A stretch of DNA of 64,000 nucleotides from Janthinobacterium tructae. GTDB lineage: Bacteria > Pseudomonadota > Gammaproteobacteria > Burkholderiales > Burkholderiaceae_D. Below are positions 1 to 8,235 of this stretch, piece by piece. Under the pieces are notes generated by a model, which worked only from the letters and a program-made list of their open reading frames with translations, was not told the origin of the DNA and made no database searches. Where the stretch lies: NCBI RefSeq assembly GCF_006517255.1, contig NZ_CP041185.1, positions 1,488,001 to 1,552,000 of the forward strand, read 5' to 3'. Numbering within the stretch: position 1 is the stretch's first letter; each line of letters begins with the position of its first letter. The translations under genes and the position numbers were made by a program.

Positions 1-54
1 GCTTTTCGAATGACATTTGCGCTGCGAACGTGTATATAGACAGAGCCATTTTGC

Positions 55-66
55 GCAATCGGTTGC
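55..66. promoter_or_regulatory. LacI-type operator upstream of the first lacI gene
   Basis: GCAATCGGTTGC is a near-perfect 12-bp palindrome with a central CG, the usual form of LacI/GalR-family operators. It lies about 100 bp upstream of the LacI-family gene at 166, so autoregulation or control of a divergent gene left of the window is likely. The assignment rests on pattern only. Confidence 0.5.
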
Positions 67-165
67 TTATTCGCCGCCTGCGTGCGACGTGAAGGTTGGT
101 GATGCCCGGTGTAAGATGCCCGGCGAGTAACCATCGCAATTTTTAAATAGTTATCGGGATTCACA

Positions 166-1242
166 ATGACTGAGAAGAAGCAGCCGGACGACAGCGTGGC
201 CTCACCTTTCCAGCGGCCGTCGCGCACACAGATGGAAGACATCGCACGGATGGCCGGTGTGTCGCGCTCGACCGTGTCTCGGGTGCTGTCCGGGACCGGG
301 CGCATCGGTGAGGAAACCCGCAAGCGCATCACCGAACTGGCCAAAACGAGCAATTACAGCATCGACGCCAGCGCCAGGAATCTGCGCTTGAATCAAAACC
401 GCACCATCTCGGTGGTGGTGCCGTACGACCCGGTCGAGCAATTGCCGCTGTCGGAACCGTTCTTTCTCACATTGATCGGCAGCATCGCCGACGCCCTGAC
501 CGCGTGCGGCATGGATATGCTGCTGTCGCGGGTGTCGGCCGACCGGCTCGATCTGGCGGCGGAGGCGTACAAGGGTGGGCGGTGCCTCGGCTTCATCCTG
601 ATCGGCCAGTGGGGGCATCATGACCAATTGACGGCGATGGCCGTGCAAGGCTTGCCGTTCGTGGTGTGGGGCGCACGGCTGCCCGGGCAATTGTACGGTT
701 CGGTGGGCGGCGACGACGTGCAGGGCGGCTTCCTGGCGACCTCGCACCTGCTCGATGCGGGCGTGCGGCGCATCGCCTTCCTGGGCGACACGGCACTACC
801 CGAGATCAGCCAGCGCCACACCGGCTATCTGCAGGCTCACCACGCGCGCGGGCTGATCCCCGCCGCCGACCTGACCCTGGCGGCCAACCAGTCGCGCGAA
901 TCGGTGGTCGCCGCGATCGCCGAGCGCTATCCCCGCGACGGTGGGTTCGACGGAATTTTCGCCTCCACCGACCCGATGGCGATGAACGCGATCGGCGCGC
1001 TGGCGGCGCTCGGCAAAAAAGTGCCGGACGACGTGCGCGTGATCGGCTACGACGACATCATCACCGCCTCCAATTTTCAGCCGCCGCTGAGCTCAGTGCG
1101 CACGCCGATGATCGACGCAGGCAAGGCGCTGGTCGATAGTCTGCTGGCGCAATTATCGGGCACGCCGCCGCGGCAGTTGCAGCTTGCATCGTCGCTGGTG
1201 ATACGGGAGAGCAGCGGCAGCGGACCGCGCGCCGCAAGCTAG
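166..1242 (+). CDS. LacI-family transcriptional regulator
   Basis: A 358-residue sugar-responsive repressor. The N-terminal helix-turn-helix lies at about residues 24-56 (MEDIARMAGVSRSTVSRVL), followed by the hinge (NLRLNQNRTIS) and a periplasmic-binding-protein-like sensor domain that ends with the usual VIGYDDI segment and a conserved SVRTPM stretch. The family binds palindromic operators and releases them when a sugar or sugar phosphate binds. It faces the fucU/mgl-type operon that is read toward it, and a LacI-type operator sits upstream. The N-terminal 20 residues before the HTH are longer than usual. The ligand cannot be told from sequence. A 45-bp stretch inside it (538-582) is repeated in inverted form downstream. 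Confidence 0.9.
   Translation: MTEKKQPDDSVASPFQRPSRTQMEDIARMAGVSRSTVSRVLSGTGRIGEETRKRITELAKTSNYSIDASARNLRLNQNRTISVVVPYDPVEQLPLSEPFFLTLIGSIADALTACGMDMLLSRVSADRLDLAAEAYKGGRCLGFILIGQWGHHDQLTAMAVQGLPFVVWGARLPGQLYGSVGGDDVQGGFLATSHLLDAGVRRIAFLGDTALPEISQRHTGYLQAHHARGLIPAADLTLAANQSRESVVAAIAERYPRDGGFDGIFASTDPMAMNAIGALAALGKKVPDDVRVIGYDDIITASNFQPPLSSVRTPMIDAGKALVDSLLAQLSGTPPRQLQLASSLVIRESSGSGPRAAS
538..582 (+). repeat. 45-bp inverted repeat, left arm (inside lacI)
   Basis: This stretch matches the reverse complement of 1281-1325 at 41 of 45 bases. Both copies can be read as a peptide containing DLAAEAYKGGR, one in the regulator, one on the opposite strand in the 3' flank. The arms are 698 bp apart, so a local inverted duplication is more likely than a regulatory hairpin. 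Confidence 0.75.
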
Positions 1243-1325
1243 CCGTTCGCGGCCACTGGCATCACGATTTTCCCACGGGTTCGCCCGCCCTTGTACGCCT
1301 CCGCCGCCAGATCGATCCGGTCGCC
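1239..1325 (-). pseudogene. Possible C-terminal remnant of a zinc-type dehydrogenase, containing the right arm of the inverted repeat
   Basis: Reading the minus strand gives about 28 codons ending AYKGGRTRGKIVMPVAANG and a stop. RGKIV near the C-terminus resembles the tail of medium-chain alcohol dehydrogenases/quinone reductases. No start or upstream domain is present because the fucU coding region lies directly beyond. Positions 1281-1325 are the right arm of the inverted repeat with 538-582, so the resemblance may be accidental. Confidence 0.25.
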
Positions 1326-1365
1326 TGACGCACCGCCCTGCCCTAGTCCTGGCGGCAGATGCCGT

Positions 1366-1800
1366 TCACTGCTGCCCCGGCACGCCCTTTCGTAGCAGGA
1401 TGTTACCGTACTTGCGACGTTCGCCGGTGACGACGATGGCGAAGGCAGCGCGCGAGCGCGCCAGAAACTCCTGGCGGCCAATGCGGGCGATCGCCGGCGT
1501 GTCCGGCCAGCAGCGGTCGATGGCGGCGCGGAAGTCGCGCTCCAGTTCCGGGTCGCAGCGGTCGTGCGCTTCGGGCTGCATCATCGCCACCGGCGCGGCG
1601 ACGTAGTCGTCCAGGCACAGCAGCGGCAGCACGCCGGCCAGCAGCTCGGCCGCCGTGCTGCCGTCGCAGCGGATCACCAGGTCGTTGTTGCTGTGGCCCG
1701 GATAGTAGGCGTCGACCACGGCGATCTCGTCGCCGTGGCCCATGCGTGCCAAGGCGTAGAGCAGCTCGGGGCTGACGCAGGGATGGATTCCAACAAGCAT
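1366..1800 (-). CDS. fucU: L-fucose mutarotase (RbsD/FucU family)
   Basis: A 144-residue cytoplasmic enzyme that interconverts the alpha and beta anomers of L-fucose or a related sugar. The N-terminal LVGIHPCVSPELLYALARMG, the family motif MGHGDEI, the PGHSNND segment and the C-terminal AFAIVVTGERRKYGNILLRK follow E. coli FucU along the whole length. The start at 1800 gives the normal family length; a longer open frame upstream runs through the permease gene and is not coding. It is the last gene of a minus-strand operon, 11 bp after the permease, which suggests that the transporter imports L-fucose or a sugar of similar configuration rather than galactose. Confidence 0.9.
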   Translation of the reverse strand: MLVGIHPCVSPELLYALARMGHGDEIAVVDAYYPGHSNNDLVIRCDGSTAAELLAGVLPLLCLDDYVAAPVAMMQPEAHDRCDPELERDFRAAIDRCWPDTPAIARIGRQEFLARSRAAFAIVVTGERRKYGNILLRKGVPGQQ

Positions 1801-1811
1801 GTTCGTCTTCC

Positions 1812-2873
1812 TTATTCGCCGCTGGCGGTTTTTTTCATGTCGAAGTAGACGGCGACGATGATGATGCCGCCCTTGATCACCAGCTGGAAGTAGGAGTCGA
1901 CGCCGAGGAAGGTCATGCCGTAGTTGATGATCCCCAGCGTCAGCACGCCCAGCACCATGCCGCCGGCGGTGCCGATGCCGCCGCTTTGCGAGACGCTGCC
2001 GATGGTCACGGCGGCGATGGCGTCGAGCTCCATGCCCCGTCCGGTGAGGGCGTTGGCCAGGCCGAGCCGGCTCGACAGCAATACGCCAGCGATGCCGTAC
2101 AGGACGCCCGCGTACAGATACACCATCACTAGTTCCCGCTTGACGTTGATGCCCGACACCCGCGCTGCGGCAGGGTTGCCGCCGATGGCGTATAGGCTGG
2201 CGCCCTGGCGCGTGTGGGCCAGCATCAGGTACACGGCGGCGGCGGCCAGCAACGCGAACAGCGCCAGGTGGGGTATGCCGAACAGCGCGCCCTGGCCGAT
2301 TTCCTTGTAGGCGTCCGTCAGGCTGCCCACCACGTTGGCACGGGTGTAGATCAGCTGGCAGCCGAAGGCCACCGACATCGTGCCCAGCGTGGCGATGAAG
2401 GGCGGGATGCGCGCCAGCGCCACCAGCAGGCCGTTGAGCAGGCCGAAGGCGGCGCCGGTCAGCACGCCGGCCACCACCGGCAACCACAGCGGGAACACGA
2501 CACCCGGATACAAGGCGGCGGCGTAGTCGCTGTTCTGGGCGAACGAGGCGGCCACGCTGCTGACCAGGCACACGACCGCGCCAATGGACAGGTCGATGCC
2601 GCGGGTGATGATGATCATGCCTACACCCAGCGCGGCCAGGGCGCGCACCGACTCGGCCACGGCCAGGTTCTTGATCGATTCCGGCGACAGCGAGGCACCG
2701 TCGGTGAGCAGCGCCAGCGCCGTGGCCAGCACGACAAAGGTCAGCAGGTTGGTGCGCGCGCGCAGGTAGGCGAGCAGGCGGCGGCCCGGTGCCGGTGCCG
2801 GCGCCGGGGTGGGACGGGGCGCGGGCGCGCCGGGGGTGGCGGCCTCGTCGGCCGCCTTGGTCAGGGTATTCAT
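1812..2873 (-). CDS. Sugar ABC transporter permease, MglC/RbsC type
   Basis: A 353-residue inner-membrane permease with a Pro/Ala-rich cytoplasmic N-terminus (APAPRPTPAPAPAPG) followed by eight or more hydrophobic segments. The family motif LGVGMIIITRGIDLSIGA (residues about 82-99) and the loop with GGNPAAARVSGIN are typical of RbsC/MglC permeases. The C-terminal LGVDSYFQLVIKGGIIIVAV resembles MglC. It forms the channel with the ATPase encoded immediately upstream; the gap is 50 bp. The substrate is inferred from the fucU neighbour. Confidence 0.9.
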   Translation of the reverse strand: MNTLTKAADEAATPGAPAPRPTPAPAPAPGRRLLAYLRARTNLLTFVVLATALALLTDGASLSPESIKNLAVAESVRALAALGVGMIIITRGIDLSIGAVVCLVSSVAASFAQNSDYAAALYPGVVFPLWLPVVAGVLTGAAFGLLNGLLVALARIPPFIATLGTMSVAFGCQLIYTRANVVGSLTDAYKEIGQGALFGIPHLALFALLAAAAVYLMLAHTRQGASLYAIGGNPAAARVSGINVKRELVMVYLYAGVLYGIAGVLLSSRLGLANALTGRGMELDAIAAVTIGSVSQSGGIGTAGGMVLGVLTLGIINYGMTFLGVDSYFQLVIKGGIIIVAVYFDMKKTASGE

Positions 2874-2923
2874 GCTAAATTGTCTCCGTTTGTGGTGTGG
2901 GACGGCGCGGGGCGGCGCCGGCG

Positions 2924-4438
2924 TCAGCGGTATTGCGTGGCCAGGCGCATGATCTCGTGCTGGCTGGCGTGGGCGCGTTCAAGGGTGCCAGTGTGGCGGC
3001 CCTCGCACAGCACCATGACGCGGTGCGACATGGCGATCAGCTCGGGCATTTCGGACGACACCATGATGATCGACTTGCCTTGCCGCGCCAGCTCGGCCAT
3101 GACCGAGTAGATCTCGAACTTGGCGCCGACGTCTATGCCGCGGGTAGGTTCATCCATGATCAGAATGTCCGGATCGGTCATCAGCCAGCGTGCGATCAGC
3201 ACCTTTTGCTGGTTGCCGCCCGACAGGCTGCCGATCGGCGTCTCCATCGAGGCGCTGCGGGTGCCGAGCTGGCGGTTCAGCCGCGCCGCCTCGGCGCCAG
3301 CACGGGCGTGCTGCAGCGTGCGCCAGCGGCCCATATAGCGCCCCAGCGAGCAGATCACCGTGTTGCGGGTGATCGACAACTGCGGGAAGATGCCAGAGCC
3401 GCGGCGGTCCTCGGTGACTAGGCCCATGCGCTGGACGATGGCCTCGCCGCTGCTGCCGATGCGCACCGCCCTGCCGTCGATCTCGATGCTGCCGGAGGCC
3501 ACCCGGCGCAGGCCGAACAGGGCCTCGACAAACTCGCTGCGGCCGGCGCCGATCAGGCCGCCGATACCGAGGATCTCGCCGCGGCGCAATTCCAGGCTGA
3601 CCTGTTGAAAGGAGCGCGGGTCGGGCGAGCTGAGCGCGTTCACCTTCAGGCGTGTCGCGCCTGGCACACTGTCCAGCGGGGGAAAGCGCTGGCTCGACTC
3701 GCGCCCGACCATCAGTTGGATCAATTGCTCCTCGTCGATCGCGCCGGCGTCGTAGGTGCCGAGCATGCGCCCGTCGCGCATCACCGACACCTCGTCGGCG
3801 ATCTGGAAAATTTCATGCATCTTGTGTGAAATGTAGACCACCGCCACGCCGCGCCGGGTCAGCTCGCCGATGATACGGAACAGCTGCTCGGCCTCCTTGT
3901 CGGTGAGCGACGAGGTCGGCTCATCCATGACCACGACGGCGGCATCGCAGGCGACCGCCTTGGCGATCTCGCACGCCTGCTGGTGTGAAATCGAGAGGTC
4001 GCCGATGATGGCGTCCGGATCGATGTCCATGCCTAGCTTGCGCATCAGCGCGGCGGTGTCCGAGCGCATCTTGCGGTGGTCCAGCAGGCGCAGCGGCCCG
4101 ACCCGGCGGGTCGGCTCGCGGCCTAGCCACAGATTGCTGCGCACCGAGCGCGCCGGCGCGTTGGCCAGCTCCTGATGGATCATCGCCACCCCGGCGTCGA
4201 GGGCGTCGCGGGAATGCTGGAACTGCCGCACCTGGCCACGCAAGCGCACCTCGCCCTGATCCGGCCGATACATGCCGAACAGGCACTTCATCAGCGTCGA
4301 CTTGCCGGCGCCGTTCTCCCCCATCAGCGCGTGCACCTTGCCCGGGCGCAGCCGCAGCGTGACGCCGTCGAGCGCCTGCACGCCGGGAAAGCGCTTGCTG
4401 ATGTTGTTCATTTCAATAACGTAAGGCGTGCCATCCAT
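2924..4438 (-). CDS. Sugar ABC transporter ATP-binding protein, MglA type (two ATPase domains)
   Basis: A 504-residue ATPase with two nucleotide-binding domains, as in MglA/RbsA. Domain 1 has Walker A GENGAGKST (residues 40-48) and Walker B VVVMDEPTSSLT. Domain 2 has the degenerate GGLIGAGRSE in place of Walker A, signature LSGGNQQKV and Walker B ILIMDEPTRGID; this asymmetry is normal for the family. I start it at 4438 because GGAGGGG stands about 8 bp upstream; an upstream ATG at 4459 lies before that ribosome site. Similarity to E. coli MglA runs to the C-terminus. Confidence 0.93.
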   Translation of the reverse strand: MDGTPYVIEMNNISKRFPGVQALDGVTLRLRPGKVHALMGENGAGKSTLMKCLFGMYRPDQGEVRLRGQVRQFQHSRDALDAGVAMIHQELANAPARSVRSNLWLGREPTRRVGPLRLLDHRKMRSDTAALMRKLGMDIDPDAIIGDLSISHQQACEIAKAVACDAAVVVMDEPTSSLTDKEAEQLFRIIGELTRRGVAVVYISHKMHEIFQIADEVSVMRDGRMLGTYDAGAIDEEQLIQLMVGRESSQRFPPLDSVPGATRLKVNALSSPDPRSFQQVSLELRRGEILGIGGLIGAGRSEFVEALFGLRRVASGSIEIDGRAVRIGSSGEAIVQRMGLVTEDRRGSGIFPQLSITRNTVICSLGRYMGRWRTLQHARAGAEAARLNRQLGTRSASMETPIGSLSGGNQQKVLIARWLMTDPDILIMDEPTRGIDVGAKFEIYSVMAELARQGKSIIMVSSEMPELIAMSHRVMVLCEGRHTGTLERAHASQHEIMRLATQYR

Positions 4439-4499
4439 ATTCGTCCCCTCCAGTGACACAGCGCGCGGCCGGCGTCGCGGCGCGCGCTGCTGGTGCGCC

Positions 4500-5588
4500 T
4501 CACTTCTTCGTGAAGCTCTTGTAATTTTCCTGCGTCACGGCCTTGAAGGGCACCAGATAGACCTGCCCGATAACCGCCGCGTTATTGGCAGGGGCTTCTT
4601 CGATGGCGACGGCCAGCGGCTTGTAGCCGCGCACCGTGGCGCCGCCGACGGCACCCTTGGTGGCCATCAGGTAGGCAAGTTCAAAGGCCGTCGCCGACTG
4701 TTCGCCGGCGTCCTGCAGCACGGTGGCGTAGAGTTTTTTCTCGGCCATCGAGCGCAGCGCCACCGGGGTGGCGTCAACGCCGATCACTGGTACCTTCAGC
4801 GAGGTGCCATCGCCGTCGACGTCCACGCCCGGCCGAGCAGGGTCATCGACATACTTGGCGGTGACCAGCGATTCGACCGCGCCCAGCGCCATCGAATCGT
4901 TATTGGCCAGCACCAGGTTGAACTTGCCGCGGTAGGCATTGAGCCAGGCGTCCATCTTTTGCTGCGCCTCCTCCGGCTGCCAGTTGGCGGTGTCCTTGGC
5001 CAGCACATTGACCTTGTAGCCCTTCTGCTGCAGCGACGCCAGCACCGCCTGGGTGCGGTAGATTTGCGCCGGGTGCCCCAACTGGCCGAGCAGCATCAGC
5101 AGGTTGATCGACTTGCCGGGGCCCAGCTTGGCGGGAAACTTCTTGAAGTAGTCGTCGACGATGGCTGCCTGAATCTGCCCAGCCACCGATTCGGGCGAGG
5201 ATGCGAGGAAGAAGTTGCGCCCCGTCTTGAGCGCCTTCACCGTCGGCGCCGTGTTGGAAAATGCAGCGCCACCGCCCTTGGCCGCGATCGCCTGGGCGAT
5301 CTGGTCGCTGCCTTCGGTCACCACCGGCACCACCACGAAATACTTGACTCCCTGGCTAAGCAAGGTGTTGAGCTGGTCGAGTTGGGTCGCCATGTCGCCG
5401 TGGGCGTCCATCAGTTTCAGCTCGGCACCTTTGGCGGCAGCGATCTTTTTCAGGTTGCTGCCGTAGTCACCGAGGAACTGGTCGTCGAGGTTGCGAATCA
5501 GGGCGCCGATCACCGGCTGGCCTGCCGCGGCGTTGCCGCCGAGCACGGCCATTCCGGCCAGCGCCAGGGCGCTAAACAATGTTTTCAT
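4500..5588 (-). CDS. Periplasmic sugar-binding protein, MglB type
   Basis: A 362-residue exported binding protein (Peripla_BP_4 fold). The signal peptide MKTLFSALALAGMAVLG with a cleavage region near NAAAG sets the start at 5588; the longer frame to 5663 is rejected because it would bury the signal. Motifs shared with E. coli MglB include KMDAWL followed by ANNDSMALGAVESL and PVIGVDATPVAL. It delivers the sugar to the permease and ATPase encoded downstream. First gene of the operon; the operators at 5742-5757 and 5808-5823 lie upstream. Confidence 0.92.
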   Translation of the reverse strand: MKTLFSALALAGMAVLGGNAAAGQPVIGALIRNLDDQFLGDYGSNLKKIAAAKGAELKLMDAHGDMATQLDQLNTLLSQGVKYFVVVPVVTEGSDQIAQAIAAKGGGAAFSNTAPTVKALKTGRNFFLASSPESVAGQIQAAIVDDYFKKFPAKLGPGKSINLLMLLGQLGHPAQIYRTQAVLASLQQKGYKVNVLAKDTANWQPEEAQQKMDAWLNAYRGKFNLVLANNDSMALGAVESLVTAKYVDDPARPGVDVDGDGTSLKVPVIGVDATPVALRSMAEKKLYATVLQDAGEQSATAFELAYLMATKGAVGGATVRGYKPLAVAIEEAPANNAAVIGQVYLVPFKAVTQENYKSFTKK

Positions 5589-5741
5589 CTGTCTTGTCTC
5601 CATGTAGGTAGTACTGGTCCGCCAAGTCGGCTGGTGCGGAGGCCGCGTCTGCGCGCGGTGCAATAAAACGGGCTCGCCGCGGTGCCGGCGGCCTTCCTCA
5701 TTTCAAGCTCCGAATAGATAGTACGATACATACAAGCGCTT

Positions 5742-5757
5742 GCGCAAGCGCTTGCGC
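5742..5757. promoter_or_regulatory. Palindromic operator 1, LacI type
   Basis: GCGCAAGCGCTTGCGC is a perfect 16-bp palindrome. The core CAAGCGCTTG occurs once more immediately to the left (5733-5742), so two overlapping registers are possible here. It lies about 150 bp from the binding-protein start and about 120 bp from the divergent lacI start. Confidence 0.8.
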
Positions 5758-5807
5758 GGTGAAAAAACTACTATTTTTTGACACTTTGCAATTTCCCCCG
5801 TCTCTAC

Positions 5808-5823
5808 GCGCAAGCGCTTGCGC
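5808..5823. promoter_or_regulatory. Palindromic operator 2, identical to operator 1
   Basis: The same 16-bp palindrome GCGCAAGCGCTTGCGC, its centre 66 bp from that of operator 1. Two identical operators between divergent genes suggest cooperative binding or looping by the LacI-family protein encoded at 5876. Confidence 0.8.
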
Positions 5824-5875
5824 CTGGCCGTGCTATCCTGCACGACTGAACACAAAACAATGGAAGGGCTGCTCT

Positions 5876-6874
5876 TTGGCTAACATGAACGACGTCGCCC
5901 GGGTTGCCGGCGTATCCGTGTCCACCGTTTCCCACGTCATCAACGGGACCCGGCGGGTCGACCCGGAGACCGAGCAGGTGGTGCGTCTGGCCATCGCCTC
6001 GGCCGGCTACATCCCCAACTCGCTGGCGCGCTCGCTAGCGCGCTCGACCACGAGCACGATAGGCGTGGCCATCTCGACGTTCGCCAACCACTATTTTTCG
6101 GAAATCGTCCGGGCCATCGACACCGCCTGCGGCAAGGCCGGCCTGATGATGCTGTTTGCAGACACCCACGACGACCCCGAGCAGGAACTGCGCGTGGTCC
6201 AGGCCTTCCACCAGCGCCGGGTCGACGGCATCCTGATGGCACCGACCAATGACGGCGCGCTGCGCTCGCTGAAGTATTTGGAGGCCAACCAGATCCCGGC
6301 GGTGCTGGTCGACCATCTGCTGCCGACACCATTCGACCAGGTCGGCGTCGAGAACACCGAGGCGATGCAGTCGCTGGTGGCGCACCTGATCGGACACGGC
6401 CACACCCGCATCGGCTACCTGTCCGGGGCGCAGTGGAACTCGACCAGTGGCGAGCGGCTGGCGGGCTACCGCAGGGCGCTGGCGGCGGCCGGCGTGGCCA
6501 TTGACGAGCGCCTGGTGGCGTGCGGCGAATCGAGCGTCGAACCGGCGCGCCTGGCCGTGCACGCGCTGCTGGCCCTGCCCGACCGGCCCAGCGCCATCGT
6601 CTCCGGCAACAACCTGATGACGCTTGGCGCGATGCGCGCGCTGAAGGAGGCTGGCGTGGCGATACCGGGGGAAATAGCTTTCGCCGGTTTCGATGACCTC
6701 GACTGGGCCGACCTGTTCAGCCCCAGCCTGACCGTCACCGCCCAGCCACTGGAAGACATCGGTGCGCGCGCGGTGAGCTTGCTGATCCGGCGCATCAGGG
6801 AGCCGGATGCGGCGCGCAGCGTGGTTCGCATGCCCGCGACCATGCGCATCCGCCGCTCCTGCGGCTGTCCTTAG
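5876..6874 (+). CDS. LacI-family repressor of the mgl-type operon
   Basis: A 332-residue LacI-family regulator. The HTH begins directly at the N-terminus (MNDVARVAGVSVSTVSHVI), then the hinge SLARSLARSTTSTIG and the sensor domain with AFAGFDDLDWADLF and a C-terminal IRRSCGC. I prefer the TTG at 5876 (protein begins MANMNDVAR, like many LacI proteins) because GAAGGG stands about 9 bp upstream; the ATG at 5885 is the alternative. The frame is open to 5759, but that start would put 39 atypical residues before the HTH. It is divergent from the transporter operon, whose intergenic region carries two perfect operators, so it very likely represses that operon and itself. Confidence 0.9.
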   Translation: MANMNDVARVAGVSVSTVSHVINGTRRVDPETEQVVRLAIASAGYIPNSLARSLARSTTSTIGVAISTFANHYFSEIVRAIDTACGKAGLMMLFADTHDDPEQELRVVQAFHQRRVDGILMAPTNDGALRSLKYLEANQIPAVLVDHLLPTPFDQVGVENTEAMQSLVAHLIGHGHTRIGYLSGAQWNSTSGERLAGYRRALAAAGVAIDERLVACGESSVEPARLAVHALLALPDRPSAIVSGNNLMTLGAMRALKEAGVAIPGEIAFAGFDDLDWADLFSPSLTVTAQPLEDIGARAVSLLIRRIREPDAARSVVRMPATMRIRRSCGCP

Positions 6875-6948
6875 GGTGCGGCTGTAGCGGGACGGCGGCA
6901 GGCATCAGCACGCCGGCATCGCCCGTACGCTCATCGCACAACTCCGAT

Positions 6949-7227
6949 GTGCGACTGATGGACGAGGTCTTTTCCGCGCTCGGCCTGTTGAGCCTGCGCT
7001 ACGCCGACGCCGAGCATGTACTGCGCCAGGACGTCTTCGGTCAGCAACGGCCGCCCCACCTGCCGCTGACCGCGCGCATCCGTCAACAGCTAGAGCAGGA
7101 GCCCACCGGTACCGCGCCGGAGGAGCCATTCGTCGAATTGATGGAGGGTGTCTTCAGGACCGACGAGACCAAGCGCGTGCGCGAGGTGGCGGTCGACCGG
7201 GGACGCTACGGCGAGGTCCAGGAATAG
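6949..7227 (+). CDS. Small protein of unknown function
   Basis: An open frame of 92 codons from GTG (or 89 from the ATG at 6958, MDEVFSALGLLSLRY). The product is acidic and helical-looking and contains a conserved-looking LTARIRQQLEQE. No domain is recognised. It may be the remaining part of a larger gene, because no convincing ribosome site precedes it and the flanking DNA shows no other gene. Confidence 0.35.
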   Translation: MRLMDEVFSALGLLSLRYADAEHVLRQDVFGQQRPPHLPLTARIRQQLEQEPTGTAPEEPFVELMEGVFRTDETKRVREVAVDRGRYGEVQE

Positions 7228-7551
7228 ATTCCACACCGACCGGTTCGAACTGCCGGACCCAGAGGAGGAATAGCCCGGCGCCGGCGCAAAAAAATCACCC
7301 CTCCCCCCGCCGCGGTGGTAATGCCGTTCACTTAAGCAGGTTTTCGTAGAATGCGAGTGGCGTAGTGTTATGGTGTTGTCTTAACGACCCGGTCGAATTT
7401 TCGATCGGGCCGTTCGTCATTCAGAATGCTAGCCGTCAAGTCGGTGGAGATCTGCGATGACTTGTCTGTTGCTCGACGATATTTGGCGCGTGGTGCAAGA
7501 GCGAAGCTCAAACGGTTAGGATATTAGCTTATCGATTTTCACTATACGCAT
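7228..7551. other. Non-coding stretch with one hairpin
   Basis: No gene is seen. At 7388-7409 CCCGGTCGAA and TTCGATCGGG form a 10-bp stem (one G-T pair) with a 2-nt loop, without a following T run. The DNA just before 7552 is AT-rich and may hold the promoter of the next gene. Confidence 0.4.
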
Positions 7552-8235
7552 ATGTATCGACTACACGACATCTTGGCTGAACTCGACGCTTCATTCGTCA
7601 CCATTGAAGCAGGAAATATTCTGCTAAAGAACGAGGCCAAGAACAGCTTCTGGAAAGAGGAGCTCCGTGCGTTTGCCATTTGCCGTTTTCCAGTGACAGA
7701 ACAGCTTTACCGTGAGATGACTGGAGGTGAACTCTGCCCCGATACCGCAACCTGCCCGGTGGTCGATGTCTCCTGGCTCGACGCGATCGCTTTTTGCAAT
7801 CACCTATCGCACCTTGCCGGCTTGGCGCCCTGTTATGACATCGATGGCGAAAGCGTAACTTGGGACCCGACCGCTCAGGGCTACCGACTGCCTACAGAGG
7901 CTGAATGGGAGTATGCCTGCAGGGCAGGCAGCCAGGAAGTGCGTTACGGTGACCTCGACACTATCGGCTGGCATGCGGGAAATTCCAGTGGCAGCCGGCA
8001 TCCGGTCGGAGAAAAAGTGGAGAATGCACTGGACCTCCATGACATGATCGGTAACGTCTGGGAGTGGTGCTGGGATCGCTTTGACCCGGAGGTCTACGGA
8101 GAATATCGTGTATTTCGCGGCGGCGGCTGGCTCGATGTCCCCAACGCCTGCCGCGCCTCATGTCGGCGCAAAAGCCATCCTACCTACCGTATCGACGACC
8201 TGGGCTTTCGGATTGTAAGGAGTTGCATTCAGTGA
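7552..8235 (+). CDS. Formylglycine-generating-enzyme-like (SUMF1 domain) protein
   Basis: A 227-residue single-domain protein of the sulfatase-modifying-factor fold. Visible family motifs are ICRFPVTEQLYREM, VVDVSWLDAIAFCNHLS, GYRLPTEAEWEYACRAGS (about 105-122), DMIGNVWEW and VFRGGGWLDV. True formylglycine-generating enzymes carry two C-terminal cysteines in a CX4C pattern; here the corresponding region reads ACRASCRRK, a CX3C spacing, so catalytic activity as a sulfatase activase is uncertain and no sulfatase gene is nearby. It has no signal peptide. Many members of this fold serve other roles, for example in ergothioneine synthesis or as regulatory domains. Confidence 0.8.
   Translation: MYRLHDILAELDASFVTIEAGNILLKNEAKNSFWKEELRAFAICRFPVTEQLYREMTGGELCPDTATCPVVDVSWLDAIAFCNHLSHLAGLAPCYDIDGESVTWDPTAQGYRLPTEAEWEYACRAGSQEVRYGDLDTIGWHAGNSSGSRHPVGEKVENALDLHDMIGNVWEWCWDRFDPEVYGEYRVFRGGGWLDVPNACRASCRRKSHPTYRIDDLGFRIVRSCIQ

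Noticed and set aside
202..747. Long open frames opposite and inside the first lacI gene
   Set aside because: They follow from high GC content and codon bias; translations are rich in Arg/Ala/Pro and match no protein type. The same holds for similar frames opposite other genes.
2214..3110. 298-codon open frame on the plus strand opposite the permease
   Set aside because: Gln/Arg/His-rich translation with no hydrophobic or domain pattern, fully overlapping two well supported genes.
4428..5666. 412-codon open frame on the plus strand opposite the binding protein
   Set aside because: His/Arg/Gly-rich antisense shadow; the minus-strand binding protein with signal peptide is certain.
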